Source of the DNA: Dehalococcoidia bacterium
GTDB lineage: Bacteria; Chloroflexota; Dehalococcoidia; GIF9; AB-539-J10
DNA length: 5,325 nucleotides
Assembly: GCA_029859145.1 (NCBI GenBank)
Contig: JAOUDT010000097.1
Span: forward strand, 1 to 5,325
Direction of reading: 5' to 3'
This document shows positions 1 to 4,462 of the stretch, one piece after another. Under the pieces are notes generated by a model. It had not been told where the DNA came from and did no database searches. It was given only the letters and a program-made list of their open reading frames with translations. How positions within the stretch are numbered: the first letter of the stretch is position 1; every line of letters begins with the position of its first letter. The position numbers and the translations under genes were made by a program.

Positions 1-443
1 ATATCGGCGGTAACCATGCTGGCTCCAGATACTGTGATATCCATGTTATCGGTTGAACTGAAGCCGGAAACAGTGCCGCGCGACGCTCCCGAGACAGTCA
101 ATCCGCTGAGTTCCGGCATAGTCACCGACGCTCTCAAAGTTACTTGTTGAAGGCTTATGATTCCCGTCAGCCTTATCTTCAAAGTCTCGCCATCCCAGAT
201 AACCTGGACGTAGTCCATCACATTATCGTCGGCGGTGACATTTATGCCGTACGAGTCGGATTGCTCGATTTCGAATTCAAAAGCTCTGCTGATTTCAATT
301 CTGGTGAAATTGACAAAAGCATACTGTTCGGTCTCAAGATTCCCAGACCCAACCAGAACCCCCGGCAAACCCCTCAAAACCAACGCGGTAGAAGTTCCTG
401 CCACCGCTACTACTATCGCAACTATTATCAGTGCTTTCTTCAT
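1..443 (-). CDS. Exported DUF2807 (head GIN domain) protein, 3' end outside window
   Basis: Reading leftwards from the ATG at 443-441, the frame stays open for 147 codons to the window edge, so the C-terminus is missing. Residues 1-24 form a signal peptide or N-terminal anchor: MKK followed by about 18 hydrophobic residues. Residues 32-36 (GSGNL) begin a DUF2807-type domain. The family's usual pattern follows: an aromatic-rich strand (YAFVNFTRIEI, 41-51), 'EQSDSY' (60-65), 'TADDNVMDYVQV' (70-81) and 'DGETLKI' (84-90). After that come beta-helix-like repeats with TVSGAS twice (116-121 and 137-142). DUF2807 proteins are secreted or surface beta-helix proteins of unknown biochemical function. 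The Pfam name 'putative auto-transporter adhesin' is only a label. The start is supported by GGGAGG six to seven bases upstream (about 450-456). The gene is divergent from the 55-residue membrane protein gene, and a promoter candidate lies at 483-510. The family call is confident; the role is not known. Confidence 0.9.
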   Translation of the reverse strand, partial: MKKALIIVAIVVAVAGTSTALVLRGLPGVLVGSGNLETEQYAFVNFTRIEISRAFEFEIEQSDSYGINVTADDNVMDYVQVIWDGETLKIRLTGIISLQQVTLRASVTMPELSGLTVSGASRGTVSGFSSTDNMDITVSGASMVTAD

Positions 444-482
444 ATCACACCTCCCGGCTCTTTCTTGTTTTGAAGCCCAGTA

Positions 483-510
483 GTCTTAAACCTATTGTCT
501 CGCTTTGTCA
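483..510 (-). promoter_or_regulatory. Candidate promoter for the DUF2807 gene
   Basis: The minus strand has a perfect -35 box TTGACA (510-505), a 16-base spacer, and a weak -10 TAAGAC (488-483). Transcription would begin near 476, leaving a leader of about 33 bases that contains the GGGAGG ribosome binding site. The -10 matches the consensus at only three of six positions, so the call rests on the -35 box and the good placement. Confidence 0.4.
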
Positions 511-559
511 AGCCCTGTGTCGGCGCCAGGGCAAAGCAGTGTGAGTATTGAGTCAAATG

Positions 560-568
560 TGTTATTAT
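560..568 (+). promoter_or_regulatory. Extended -10 promoter candidate for the 55-residue membrane protein
   Basis: TGtTATTAT fits the extended -10 pattern TGnTATAAT with one mismatch. There is no good -35 box at the standard distance, which extended -10 promoters tolerate. Transcription would start near 575, about ten bases before the GAGGAGGG ribosome binding site (585-592). Confidence 0.4.
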
Positions 569-595
569 TTGGAACGGCATTGTTGAGGAGGGCAA

Positions 596-763
596 ATGAA
601 AGTAGCCAGAATCATCGCACCGTTTAGTCTTAGCGCAGTGCTTTTTGTCCTGGCATACCTGTCGAGCAAAGACGTTGGCAGCGGCTATTTCCCGGTAATG
701 CTGATGGGAATCGGGATAGTACTGGCGATTGTCGGTGTTGCAGCTGTATTCTCGACTAGATGA
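596..763 (+). CDS. Small two-helix membrane protein (55 aa), unknown function
   Basis: ATG at 596-598 opens a 55-codon frame ending at TGA 761-763. The start is well supported: GAGGAGGG at 585-592 lies three bases before it. The protein begins MKVARI, and its first hydrophobic segment spans about residues 6-23. A short polar turn (SSKDVGSG, 23-30) follows, then a second hydrophobic segment at about 33-52 and a terminal STR. This predicts a helical hairpin in the membrane. I do not recognise a family. It is divergent from the DUF2807 gene and convergent with the 31-residue gene. The overlapping frame at 729-935 on the same strand lacks these start signals. It is probably a real gene because the ribosome binding site, membrane pattern and compact stop all agree. 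Its function cannot be inferred. Confidence 0.75.
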   Translation: MKVARIIAPFSLSAVLFVLAYLSSKDVGSGYFPVMLMGIGIVLAIVGVAAVFSTR

Positions 764-810
764 ATCCCGTTCAGGACTGACCACCTATCCCTTGTGGCCC
801 AAGTCTCACT

Positions 811-840
811 GCTGCCGCTCCAGGCAGTCCGTTATTTCTT
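811..840 (+). terminator. Weak hairpin with T-rich tail between convergent small genes
   Basis: CTGCC (812-816) and GGCAG (823-827) form a five-pair GC-rich stem around a six-base loop, extended by a possible G-U pair. The plus-strand sequence after it is pyrimidine-rich (CCGTTATTTCTT) but has no continuous T run. It could end transcription of the 55-residue gene. The stem is short, so this is only a candidate. Confidence 0.25.
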
Positions 841-927
841 CCTGGCAGGCGCCTTCTTCTTTGCCGGCTTCGCCGCGGGTTTGGCGGCGTATCGCCCCGG
901 GTTGTGGGCCTTGCAGGTGTTGCACAT
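832..927 (-). CDS. 31-aa CxxC protein with Lys/Ala/Pro-rich basic tail
   Basis: The minus strand reads ATG (927-925) to TAA (834-832), 31 codons. The protein starts MCNTCKAHNPGRY, with a C-x-x-C pair at residues 2 and 5. It continues as a repetitive basic tail (AAKPAAKPAKKKAPARKK, 14-31) containing nine Lys or Arg residues. The tail resembles the unstructured (K/A/P)n extensions of histone H1-like and other nucleic-acid-binding proteins. The Cys pair could bind metal, probably needing a partner or dimer for full coordination, or could be redox active. The signals before it are the best in the window: AAGGAGG (942-936) eight bases before the ATG, and a TTGGCA-17-TATAAT promoter at 960-988. These signals are why I accept so short a frame. 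I know no named family, and nucleic-acid binding is an inference from composition only. Confidence 0.7.
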   Translation of the reverse strand: MCNTCKAHNPGRYAAKPAAKPAKKKAPARKK

Positions 928-935
928 ATTCGTAA

Positions 936-942
936 CCTCCTT
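936..942 (-). promoter_or_regulatory. Consensus ribosome binding site deciding the 31-aa gene
   Basis: AAGGAGG on the minus strand, followed by TT, is a full anti-16S match. It lies eight bases before the ATG at 927. No other start codon lies within range, so it assigns this site to the 31-codon frame. Confidence 0.75.
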
Positions 943-959
943 GCCTGTACTATACTAAT

Positions 960-988
960 ATTATATCAACGAGTGCTTCTTTTGCCAA
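960..988 (-). promoter_or_regulatory. Near-consensus housekeeping promoter for the 31-aa gene
   Basis: The -35 box is TTGGCA (988-983, five of six). The spacer is exactly 17 bases. The -10 box is TATAAT (965-960, six of six), preceded by TGA so that it is also an extended -10. The predicted start is near 953, giving a leader of about 26 bases with the AAGGAGG site. This is the strongest promoter sequence in the window and points leftwards at the small gene. Confidence 0.8.
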
Positions 989-997
989 TATGATTGG
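985..997. promoter_or_regulatory. Dyad overlapping the -35 box, possible operator
   Basis: CCAAT-ATG-ATTGG is a perfect five-base inverted repeat with a three-base centre. It overlaps the upstream edge of the -35 box of the 31-aa gene promoter. A regulator bound here could block or recruit polymerase. The short arm length means chance is possible, and no regulator can be assigned. Confidence 0.3.
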
Positions 998-1073
998 AAC
1001 GAGAAAGGCACAATAGTCCAAATCCCGCCGTTGCCATATTCTGCCACTGGAACAGACTGGATACCCTCCATGC

Positions 1074-1496
1074 TCACTGCCCGCTGGTCAACTTGGCTTG
1101 TACCTCTGCAATCAAGTCTTGGACTGCGATGCGTAATACTGTCTGACCTTCCTTTAACGTGTCCACGAGAACGTCGTAGTCCTCGTAGAAATAGACTGTC
1201 TTCCCATCCGTGAGCACTACGAAGGATGACAAAGCCCTGGATTGACCTCGTATGAAGCGGAAACTCGACCGTATCCGCTGTAGAGACACCGAGCTATCCA
1301 GCAATTTCATCAGTATTTTTAGTTCGAAAATGTCTTCTACAGAATAGCGACGGCGCGAACCTCGTCCCGATGCTGCTCTCAAGCTGGGCTTCACCAGGCC
1401 TGTCTTGTCCCAATACACGAGCTGGTTATAGCTAGCGCCGACCACATGTGCCACCTCTGAAGTACGGAAGGATACCGGTTTTCTTTTGCGCCCCAT
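1074..1496 (-). CDS. MerR-family transcriptional regulator, cysteine-free
   Basis: The protein has 140 residues. Residues 10-38 form a MerR-type winged-helix DNA-binding region (FRTSEVAHVVGASYNQLVYWDKTGLVKPS carries the 'YWDKTGLVKPS' signature). The wing follows at about 44-56 (GRGSRRRYSVEDI), then the helix pair ending SLQRIRSSFRFIRG (71-84). The C-terminal part (about 92-137) has beta strands around 'LTDGKTVYFYED' and a final helix. It is not a metal-binding tail, because the protein has no cysteine at all. The effector, if any, is therefore unlikely to be a thiolate-bound metal or a redox signal as in MerR or SoxR. MerR proteins act as dimers that twist promoters. The ATG at 1496 lacks a clear ribosome binding site, and no better in-frame start is visible. 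It is divergent from the substrate-binding-protein gene and may control that gene, itself, or the 31-aa gene downstream. Targets are inferred only from position. Confidence 0.88.
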   Translation of the reverse strand: MGRKRKPVSFRTSEVAHVVGASYNQLVYWDKTGLVKPSLRAASGRGSRRRYSVEDIFELKILMKLLDSSVSLQRIRSSFRFIRGQSRALSSFVVLTDGKTVYFYEDYDVLVDTLKEGQTVLRIAVQDLIAEVQAKLTSGQ

Positions 1497-1525
1497 TGCG
1501 AATTCCAGCCAATCTAGTGTGAGTC

Positions 1526-1537
1526 ATATAATTATAT
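1526..1537. promoter_or_regulatory. Perfect AT palindrome at the MerR promoter, possible autoregulatory operator
   Basis: ATATAATTATAT is a perfect 12-base palindrome covering the -10 box of the MerR gene. It presents TATAAT on both strands (1527-1532 plus, 1536-1531 minus). GTGA (1519-1522) and TCAC (1537-1540) lie around it as a further inverted pair, off-centre. A MerR dimer could bind here. AT palindromes arise easily around -10 boxes, so operator function is only suggested. Confidence 0.35.
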
Positions 1538-1539
1538 CA
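1531..1539 (-). promoter_or_regulatory. Extended -10 promoter of the MerR gene
   Basis: TGaTATAAT on the minus strand matches the extended -10 consensus exactly. Transcription would start near 1524, 28 bases before the ATG. The nearest -35-like hexamer is TTGAAC (1563-1558), 21 bases upstream of TATAAT. That spacing is long, as in MerR-activated promoters where the regulator corrects an overlong spacer. The same hexamer also lies in the tRNA-like T-arm, so its role is doubtful. Confidence 0.5.
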
Positions 1540-1553
1540 CCTGCAGTTTGGAC

Positions 1554-1578
1554 GCTGGTTCAAGTCGAGCCGCTGCCA
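1554..1578 (+). other. tRNA 3'-end-like sequence (T-arm plus acceptor half), left of the transporter gene
   Basis: The segment has exact tRNA spacing: five-base stem half GCTGG (1554-1558), seven-base loop TTCAAGT (1559-1565, consensus TTCRANN), five-base stem half CGAGC (1566-1570, four of five pairs), seven-base acceptor half CGCTGCC (1571-1577), then a discriminator-like A. No matching 5' acceptor half (GGCAGCG) or cloverleaf lies upstream, and there is no CCA. It is therefore not a working tRNA. It could be a remnant of a tRNA 3' end such as an integration site, or chance similarity. Confidence 0.35.
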
Positions 1579-1675
1579 GTAATTTTTCACCTGGTTGTTC
1601 ATCAAGATAGACGTCCTTCTCTGTTTTCTAATGCCTCTTCTTGCATCACCAAAATATTCAAACAGTCCAGATGGG

Positions 1676-1704
1676 TTTACAAAACCGCTAGCATTTGCTA
1701 TAAA
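1676..1704 (+). promoter_or_regulatory. Promoter of the substrate-binding-protein gene
   Basis: The -35 box TTTACA (1676-1681, five of six), a 17-base spacer and the -10 box TATAAA (1699-1704, five of six) are preceded by TGc, making an extended -10. The predicted start is near 1711, 48 bases before the ATG at 1759. This also argues against the long upstream frame beginning at 1486, since that start would not be in the transcript. Confidence 0.7.
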
Positions 1705-1758
1705 GTAGTTTTCAAGATGATGCGGGTCGCCTGGCTCAGGATATTGGTGAGGAAGAAA

Positions 1759-3495
1759 ATGATAAAGAAAAGAATAGCCAATATAATCGCAATTAGCATG
1801 TGTTTCGTGCTATTGTCCCTCTCCGCCTGTAGTGGCGAGATCAAGAATCCCGATACCTTTGTCATAGCGGAGATTTCCGATGTGGTTAGTTTAGATCCCG
1901 CCTACGCCTATGATACTGTAAGTGCTGCGCAAATACTAAATATTTATGAAACCCTAATTAGATTCGATAGCGATAGTACCAGTGAGTTTGTTCCAGGGCT
2001 AGCAACAGAGTGGACGATTTCTCCAGATGGAAAGACCTATAGATTCAAGATTCGCGAAGGGGTAACTTTTCACAATGGAAATCCATTAACCCCGGAAGAT
2101 GTGGAATATTCATTTGAAAGGGGAATGGTTCAAGATTACGCGCTGGGACCGCAATGGATGTTTTTTGAACCCCTTTTCGGTCTGGGGGTTTACACCTCTC
2201 GAACCGAGACTGGTCTGATCCCGCTTGCGGAGATCAAGGGCAAAGTGGAAGTCGATGGCCAATGGGTACAATTCAATCTGGCTACCCCATATGAACCGTT
2301 CTTGCAGATTCTAGCCTCTTCCTGGGGTTCTATAGTTGATATGGAGTGGTGTATACAGAATGGTGATTGGACTGGAACCGAGGAATCATACCAAGATTTG
2401 AATAACCCTGCTCCTGGTGGCTCTCCAATACATTCGATAGCCTGCGGTACCGGCCCATTCATTTTAGAGCTTTGGGAACCCGGAATTCAAATAAGGTTAG
2501 TGAGAAATGATGACTATTGGGGCACACCGGCTAGTTTTGGCAGAGTCCTCACCCAAGTAGTTGACGAATGGGGCACAAGATATTTGATGCTACAGTTAGG
2601 TGACGTTGATTGTGCCATTGTTCCAGGTGGACAAATCCCGGAAGTAAAGGCAATGCCGGGAATCCTGGTTTATGACGCTGTACCTACGTTACTCAATCAA
2701 GCGTTTTTCTTCCAGTTCGATATTGACCCCTACAGCACGTTGATCGGTAGTGGCCAGTTGGATGGCAACGGTATACCCACGGATTTCTTCGGCGATGTTG
2801 ATGTGCGCAAGGGGTTTGCCTATGCTTTCGATTGGGACACTTATATTGCTGATGCGATGGCAGGATATGGGCACCAAAGATCTTCACCAATAGTCGAAGG
2901 CATACCTTACTATAAATCTGACTGGCCAAGTTATGGGCTGAATCTGGTAAGGGCAGAGGAGCACTTGAGAGCGGCCTGGAATGGATCGCTGTGGGAGAAT
3001 GGTTTTGAAATGACGCTTGTACATGCATCAGGGGACGACGCGGGAGAGATTGCCTGTGAGATATTGCAGAATAATCTGTTTGAGATCAATCCACTATTTA
3101 GAATAAATATTCAGTTAATGGCGTGGCCAACCATGCTTGACGCGATGACGTTCGGACGTATACCTATGTATATAAATGGTTGGACTGCCGACTATCCTGA
3201 CCCCCACAATTTCGTCTTTCCTTATATGCATAGTGAAGGCGCATTCGCGAGAGCGCAGCGATATAGTAATGAAGCAGCCGACGATCTTATTGAAGAAGCA
3301 ATCTCCTCAAGCAACCATTCGGAAAGACAAATACTTTATGATCAGATAGCAGAATTATATTATGACGAAGTCCCCAGCATCATGATAGGTCAACTACTGG
3401 GTGTCTATTTCTTTCGAGACTGGATACATGGTTTTGTTTACAACCCAATAAGACCGATGTATGAAATGTATGCTTATTACCTAAGCAAAGGATAG
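1759..3495 (+). CDS. ABC-transporter substrate-binding lipoprotein, family 5 (Opp/Dpp type)
   Basis: The protein has 578 residues, near the usual size for this family. It captures an extracytoplasmic ligand and delivers it to an ABC permease. Residues 1-23 form a lipoprotein signal peptide (MIKKR, then a hydrophobic core) ending in lipobox LSAC, so Cys24 should be lipidated. The family 5 signature spans about 79-121: 'PGLATEWTISPDGKTYRF', 'GVTFHNGNPLTPEDVEYS'. 'DVRKGFAYAFDWDTYI' (348-363) and 'GWTADYPDPHNFVFPYMHS' (474-492) are further family hallmarks. I chose the ATG at 1759 because it gives the signal peptide, has GAGGA six to seven bases upstream and follows the promoter at 1676-1704. The same frame is open from 1486, but those 91 codons look non-coding. 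No permease or ATPase gene is visible. The ligand cannot be read from sequence: peptides, nickel, sugars and other solutes are all known for the family. The gene looks richer in A+T than its neighbours. Confidence 0.93.
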   Translation: MIKKRIANIIAISMCFVLLSLSACSGEIKNPDTFVIAEISDVVSLDPAYAYDTVSAAQILNIYETLIRFDSDSTSEFVPGLATEWTISPDGKTYRFKIREGVTFHNGNPLTPEDVEYSFERGMVQDYALGPQWMFFEPLFGLGVYTSRTETGLIPLAEIKGKVEVDGQWVQFNLATPYEPFLQILASSWGSIVDMEWCIQNGDWTGTEESYQDLNNPAPGGSPIHSIACGTGPFILELWEPGIQIRLVRNDDYWGTPASFGRVLTQVVDEWGTRYLMLQLGDVDCAIVPGGQIPEVKAMPGILVYDAVPTLLNQAFFFQFDIDPYSTLIGSGQLDGNGIPTDFFGDVDVRKGFAYAFDWDTYIADAMAGYGHQRSSPIVEGIPYYKSDWPSYGLNLVRAEEHLRAAWNGSLWENGFEMTLVHASGDDAGEIACEILQNNLFEINPLFRINIQLMAWPTMLDAMTFGRIPMYINGWTADYPDPHNFVFPYMHSEGAFARAQRYSNEAADDLIEEAISSSNHSERQILYDQIAELYYDEVPSIMIGQLLGVYFFRDWIHGFVYNPIRPMYEMYAYYLSKG

Positions 3496-3596
3496 CAGTA
3501 ATTCTAAGATACACAGAAACTTGGTAGATGGCTAGATGCTTTCCCAATCCACTAACGCACGGTGGTTGAAATCCCGCCCCCGCTACCACTGCTATC
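3491..3596. repeat. Nine-base inverted repeat enclosing the intergenic tRNA-like sequence
   Basis: GATAGCAGT (3491-3499) and ACTGCTATC (3588-3596) are perfect inverted copies 88 bases apart. The left arm contains the stop codon of the substrate-binding-protein gene (TAG, 3493-3495). The right arm starts on the last base of the tRNA-like CCA. In the transcript the arms could close a large stem at the 3' end. No T run follows, so it is not a classical terminator. A nine-base match in this span could arise by chance about once in tens of such regions. Confidence 0.4.
3561..3588 (+). other. tRNA 3'-end-like sequence ending in CCA, right of the transporter gene
   Basis: The order and spacing fit a tRNA 3' end: GGTGG (3561-3565), seven-base loop TTGAAAT (3566-3572, one base from TTCAAAT), CCCGC (3573-3577), CCCCGCT as acceptor half (3578-3584), discriminator A and CCA (3586-3588). 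Only three of five T-stem pairs form. No AGCGGGG 5' half lies about 75 bases upstream, so no complete tRNA exists here. It resembles a decayed tRNA end or an attachment-site remnant. Its partner, 1554-1578, has the same orientation on the other side of the transporter gene. Confidence 0.4.
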
Positions 3597-3618
3597 GCTA
3601 TTCTTCTTGCCTGCCCGA

Positions 3619-3639
3619 GTCAGAGAAGTCCCTCTTGAC
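3619..3639. other. Imperfect hairpin just after the stop of the 58-aa gene
   Basis: GTCAGAG (3619-3625) pairs with CTC-T-TGAC (3632-3639), with one bulged T and a six-base loop. On the minus strand it begins about four bases after the TAA at 3645-3643. It lacks a following T tract on either strand, so an intrinsic terminator is not demonstrated. It might stabilise the 3' end of the operon transcript. Confidence 0.25.
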
Positions 3640-3642
3640 CGG

Positions 3643-3819
3643 TTAGCCCCCCAGTGCCCGGCCCAGAAAGTAGGGCCAGACGACGATGCCCAGCAAGATC
3701 TGCCACCAGAGAAGATTGCAGTAACCGATCGTAAATAGCCAGCCGATGAACCAGATCGGGCCTGCCAGAGTCGCCGCGCCGCGCCGTCGGTACCAGCGCC
3801 TTTCTTTTTCCTCTGCCAT
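3643..3819 (-). CDS. Small basic-headed membrane protein (58 aa), unknown function
   Basis: The minus strand runs from ATG (3819-3817) to TAA (3645-3643), 58 codons. AAGGAGG (3831-3825), five bases before the start, makes the start secure. The N-terminus is strongly charged (MAEEKERRWYRRR). Two hydrophobic segments follow at about residues 15-33 and 35-52, rich in Trp and Gly (WFIGWLFTIGY, LLWWQILLGIVVWPYF), ending LGRALGG. Arg-rich residues just before the first helix suggest the N-terminus is cytoplasmic. The layout resembles short, uncharacterised two-helix proteins common in bacterial genomes, but I cannot name a family. It lies 99 bases after the DUF6512 gene on the same strand and may be the last gene of that operon. 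The plus-strand frame at 3746-3937 overlapping it is a shadow. Confidence 0.82.
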   Translation of the reverse strand: MAEEKERRWYRRRGAATLAGPIWFIGWLFTIGYCNLLWWQILLGIVVWPYFLGRALGG

Positions 3820-3918
3820 GCTTTCCTCCTTCTACAAAATTATCTGTTTGCGATTTGACGATTTTCCTGGCAACATCCCAACGATAACTCTGTTCACGCG
3901 CTCACATTTCTCTCACTA

Positions 3919-4458
3919 CTACCCGATAATGCCATAGCCACCCGTGACGGCGTCTCTAAAGAGCGGAAATCGAGGTGGCCAGAAAGTGAATAGCACCAAG
4001 ATAACAGCCAGGACAGCCAGAGCAATCGGGGCGAAACGGTTAAGCCTCTCCGACACCGGAGAGGCAGCCAGCAGTCTGTAGCTCACCAGTTGCCCGGCTA
4101 TTACCGCTACAACGAAAATCGCGATGTCAACCGCCAGCAGACCGTGCCCCAGAATAGCCGTGTACACATAATAAAGGACTACAATGGTGATTGGTATCAC
4201 ATAAATTCCCACGGTCTTGGCCAAGGCAAAATTCTTTGCCGACCTCCCAAAGCGACCATATTCCAGAGCCGCATATGCCAATGCCGGCCAGAAACCCAAT
4301 TTCAGGTGTTCCCATACGCTTTCATTCACGGCGGCAATCGGGGCGAGAGGAATCCACCGTCCGGACCAGTCGAAGGCAAAGTGCAGTACCGTCCCCAAAA
4401 CGACTATAAAGACAATCCCGCCTAGCTCCCAGCGCAAAATGCTTTTTTTCGCGGTCAT
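3919..4458 (-). CDS. DUF6512-family integral membrane protein
   Basis: The protein has 179 residues. The family hallmark is 'NESVWEHLKLGFWPAL' at 45-60, preceded by a first helix (about 13-29, with LHFAFDWSG at 25-33). Further hydrophobic helices lie at about 56-67, 84-102, 108-128 and 143-160, giving around five membrane spans. It ends with the family-like 'PPRFPLFRDAVTGGYGI'. The function of DUF6512 is unknown. The conserved Asn-Glu-Ser...Trp-Glu-His cluster is unusually polar for a membrane protein and may bind a ligand or metal, which is inference. Its ATG (4458-4456) lies four bases after the stop of the upstream protease gene, with only a weak GTGAG before it, so its translation is probably coupled. 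A run of seven A at codons 4-6 (4449-4443) is a possible slippage site. The family call is from motif recall. Confidence 0.85.
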   Translation of the reverse strand: MTAKKSILRWELGGIVFIVVLGTVLHFAFDWSGRWIPLAPIAAVNESVWEHLKLGFWPALAYAALEYGRFGRSAKNFALAKTVGIYVIPITIVVLYYVYTAILGHGLLAVDIAIFVVAVIAGQLVSYRLLAASPVSERLNRFAPIALAVLAVILVLFTFWPPRFPLFRDAVTGGYGIIG

Positions 4459-4462
4459 TATC

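Noticed and set aside
440..784. 114-codon minus-strand frame starting at 784
   Set aside because: It runs antisense through the 55-residue gene and overlaps the DUF2807 start region. Its composition (many His, Cys, Gln and charged residues) and lack of start signals mark it as a shadow.
729..935. 68-codon plus-strand frame between the two small genes
   Set aside because: It has no ribosome binding site, has unlikely composition, and is antisense to the well-signalled 31-aa gene.
1486..1758. 91-codon N-terminal extension of the substrate-binding protein from the ATG at 1486
   Set aside because: It would place the lipoprotein signal peptide internally, overlaps the MerR start, contains the promoter at 1676-1704 and has no ribosome binding site. 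The ATG at 1759 gives a standard lipoprotein.
3500..3588. Complete tRNA gene downstream of the lipoprotein gene
   Set aside because: Only the 3' part fits. There is no matching 5' acceptor strand, the T-stem has two mismatches and no convincing D or anticodon arm is visible.
3380..3589. 69-codon minus-strand frame beginning MVAGAGFQPP
   Set aside because: It is antisense to the lipoprotein 3' end and starts in the tRNA-like sequence. GAGF-x-PP starts are, from recall, typical of spurious frames antisense to tRNA ends.
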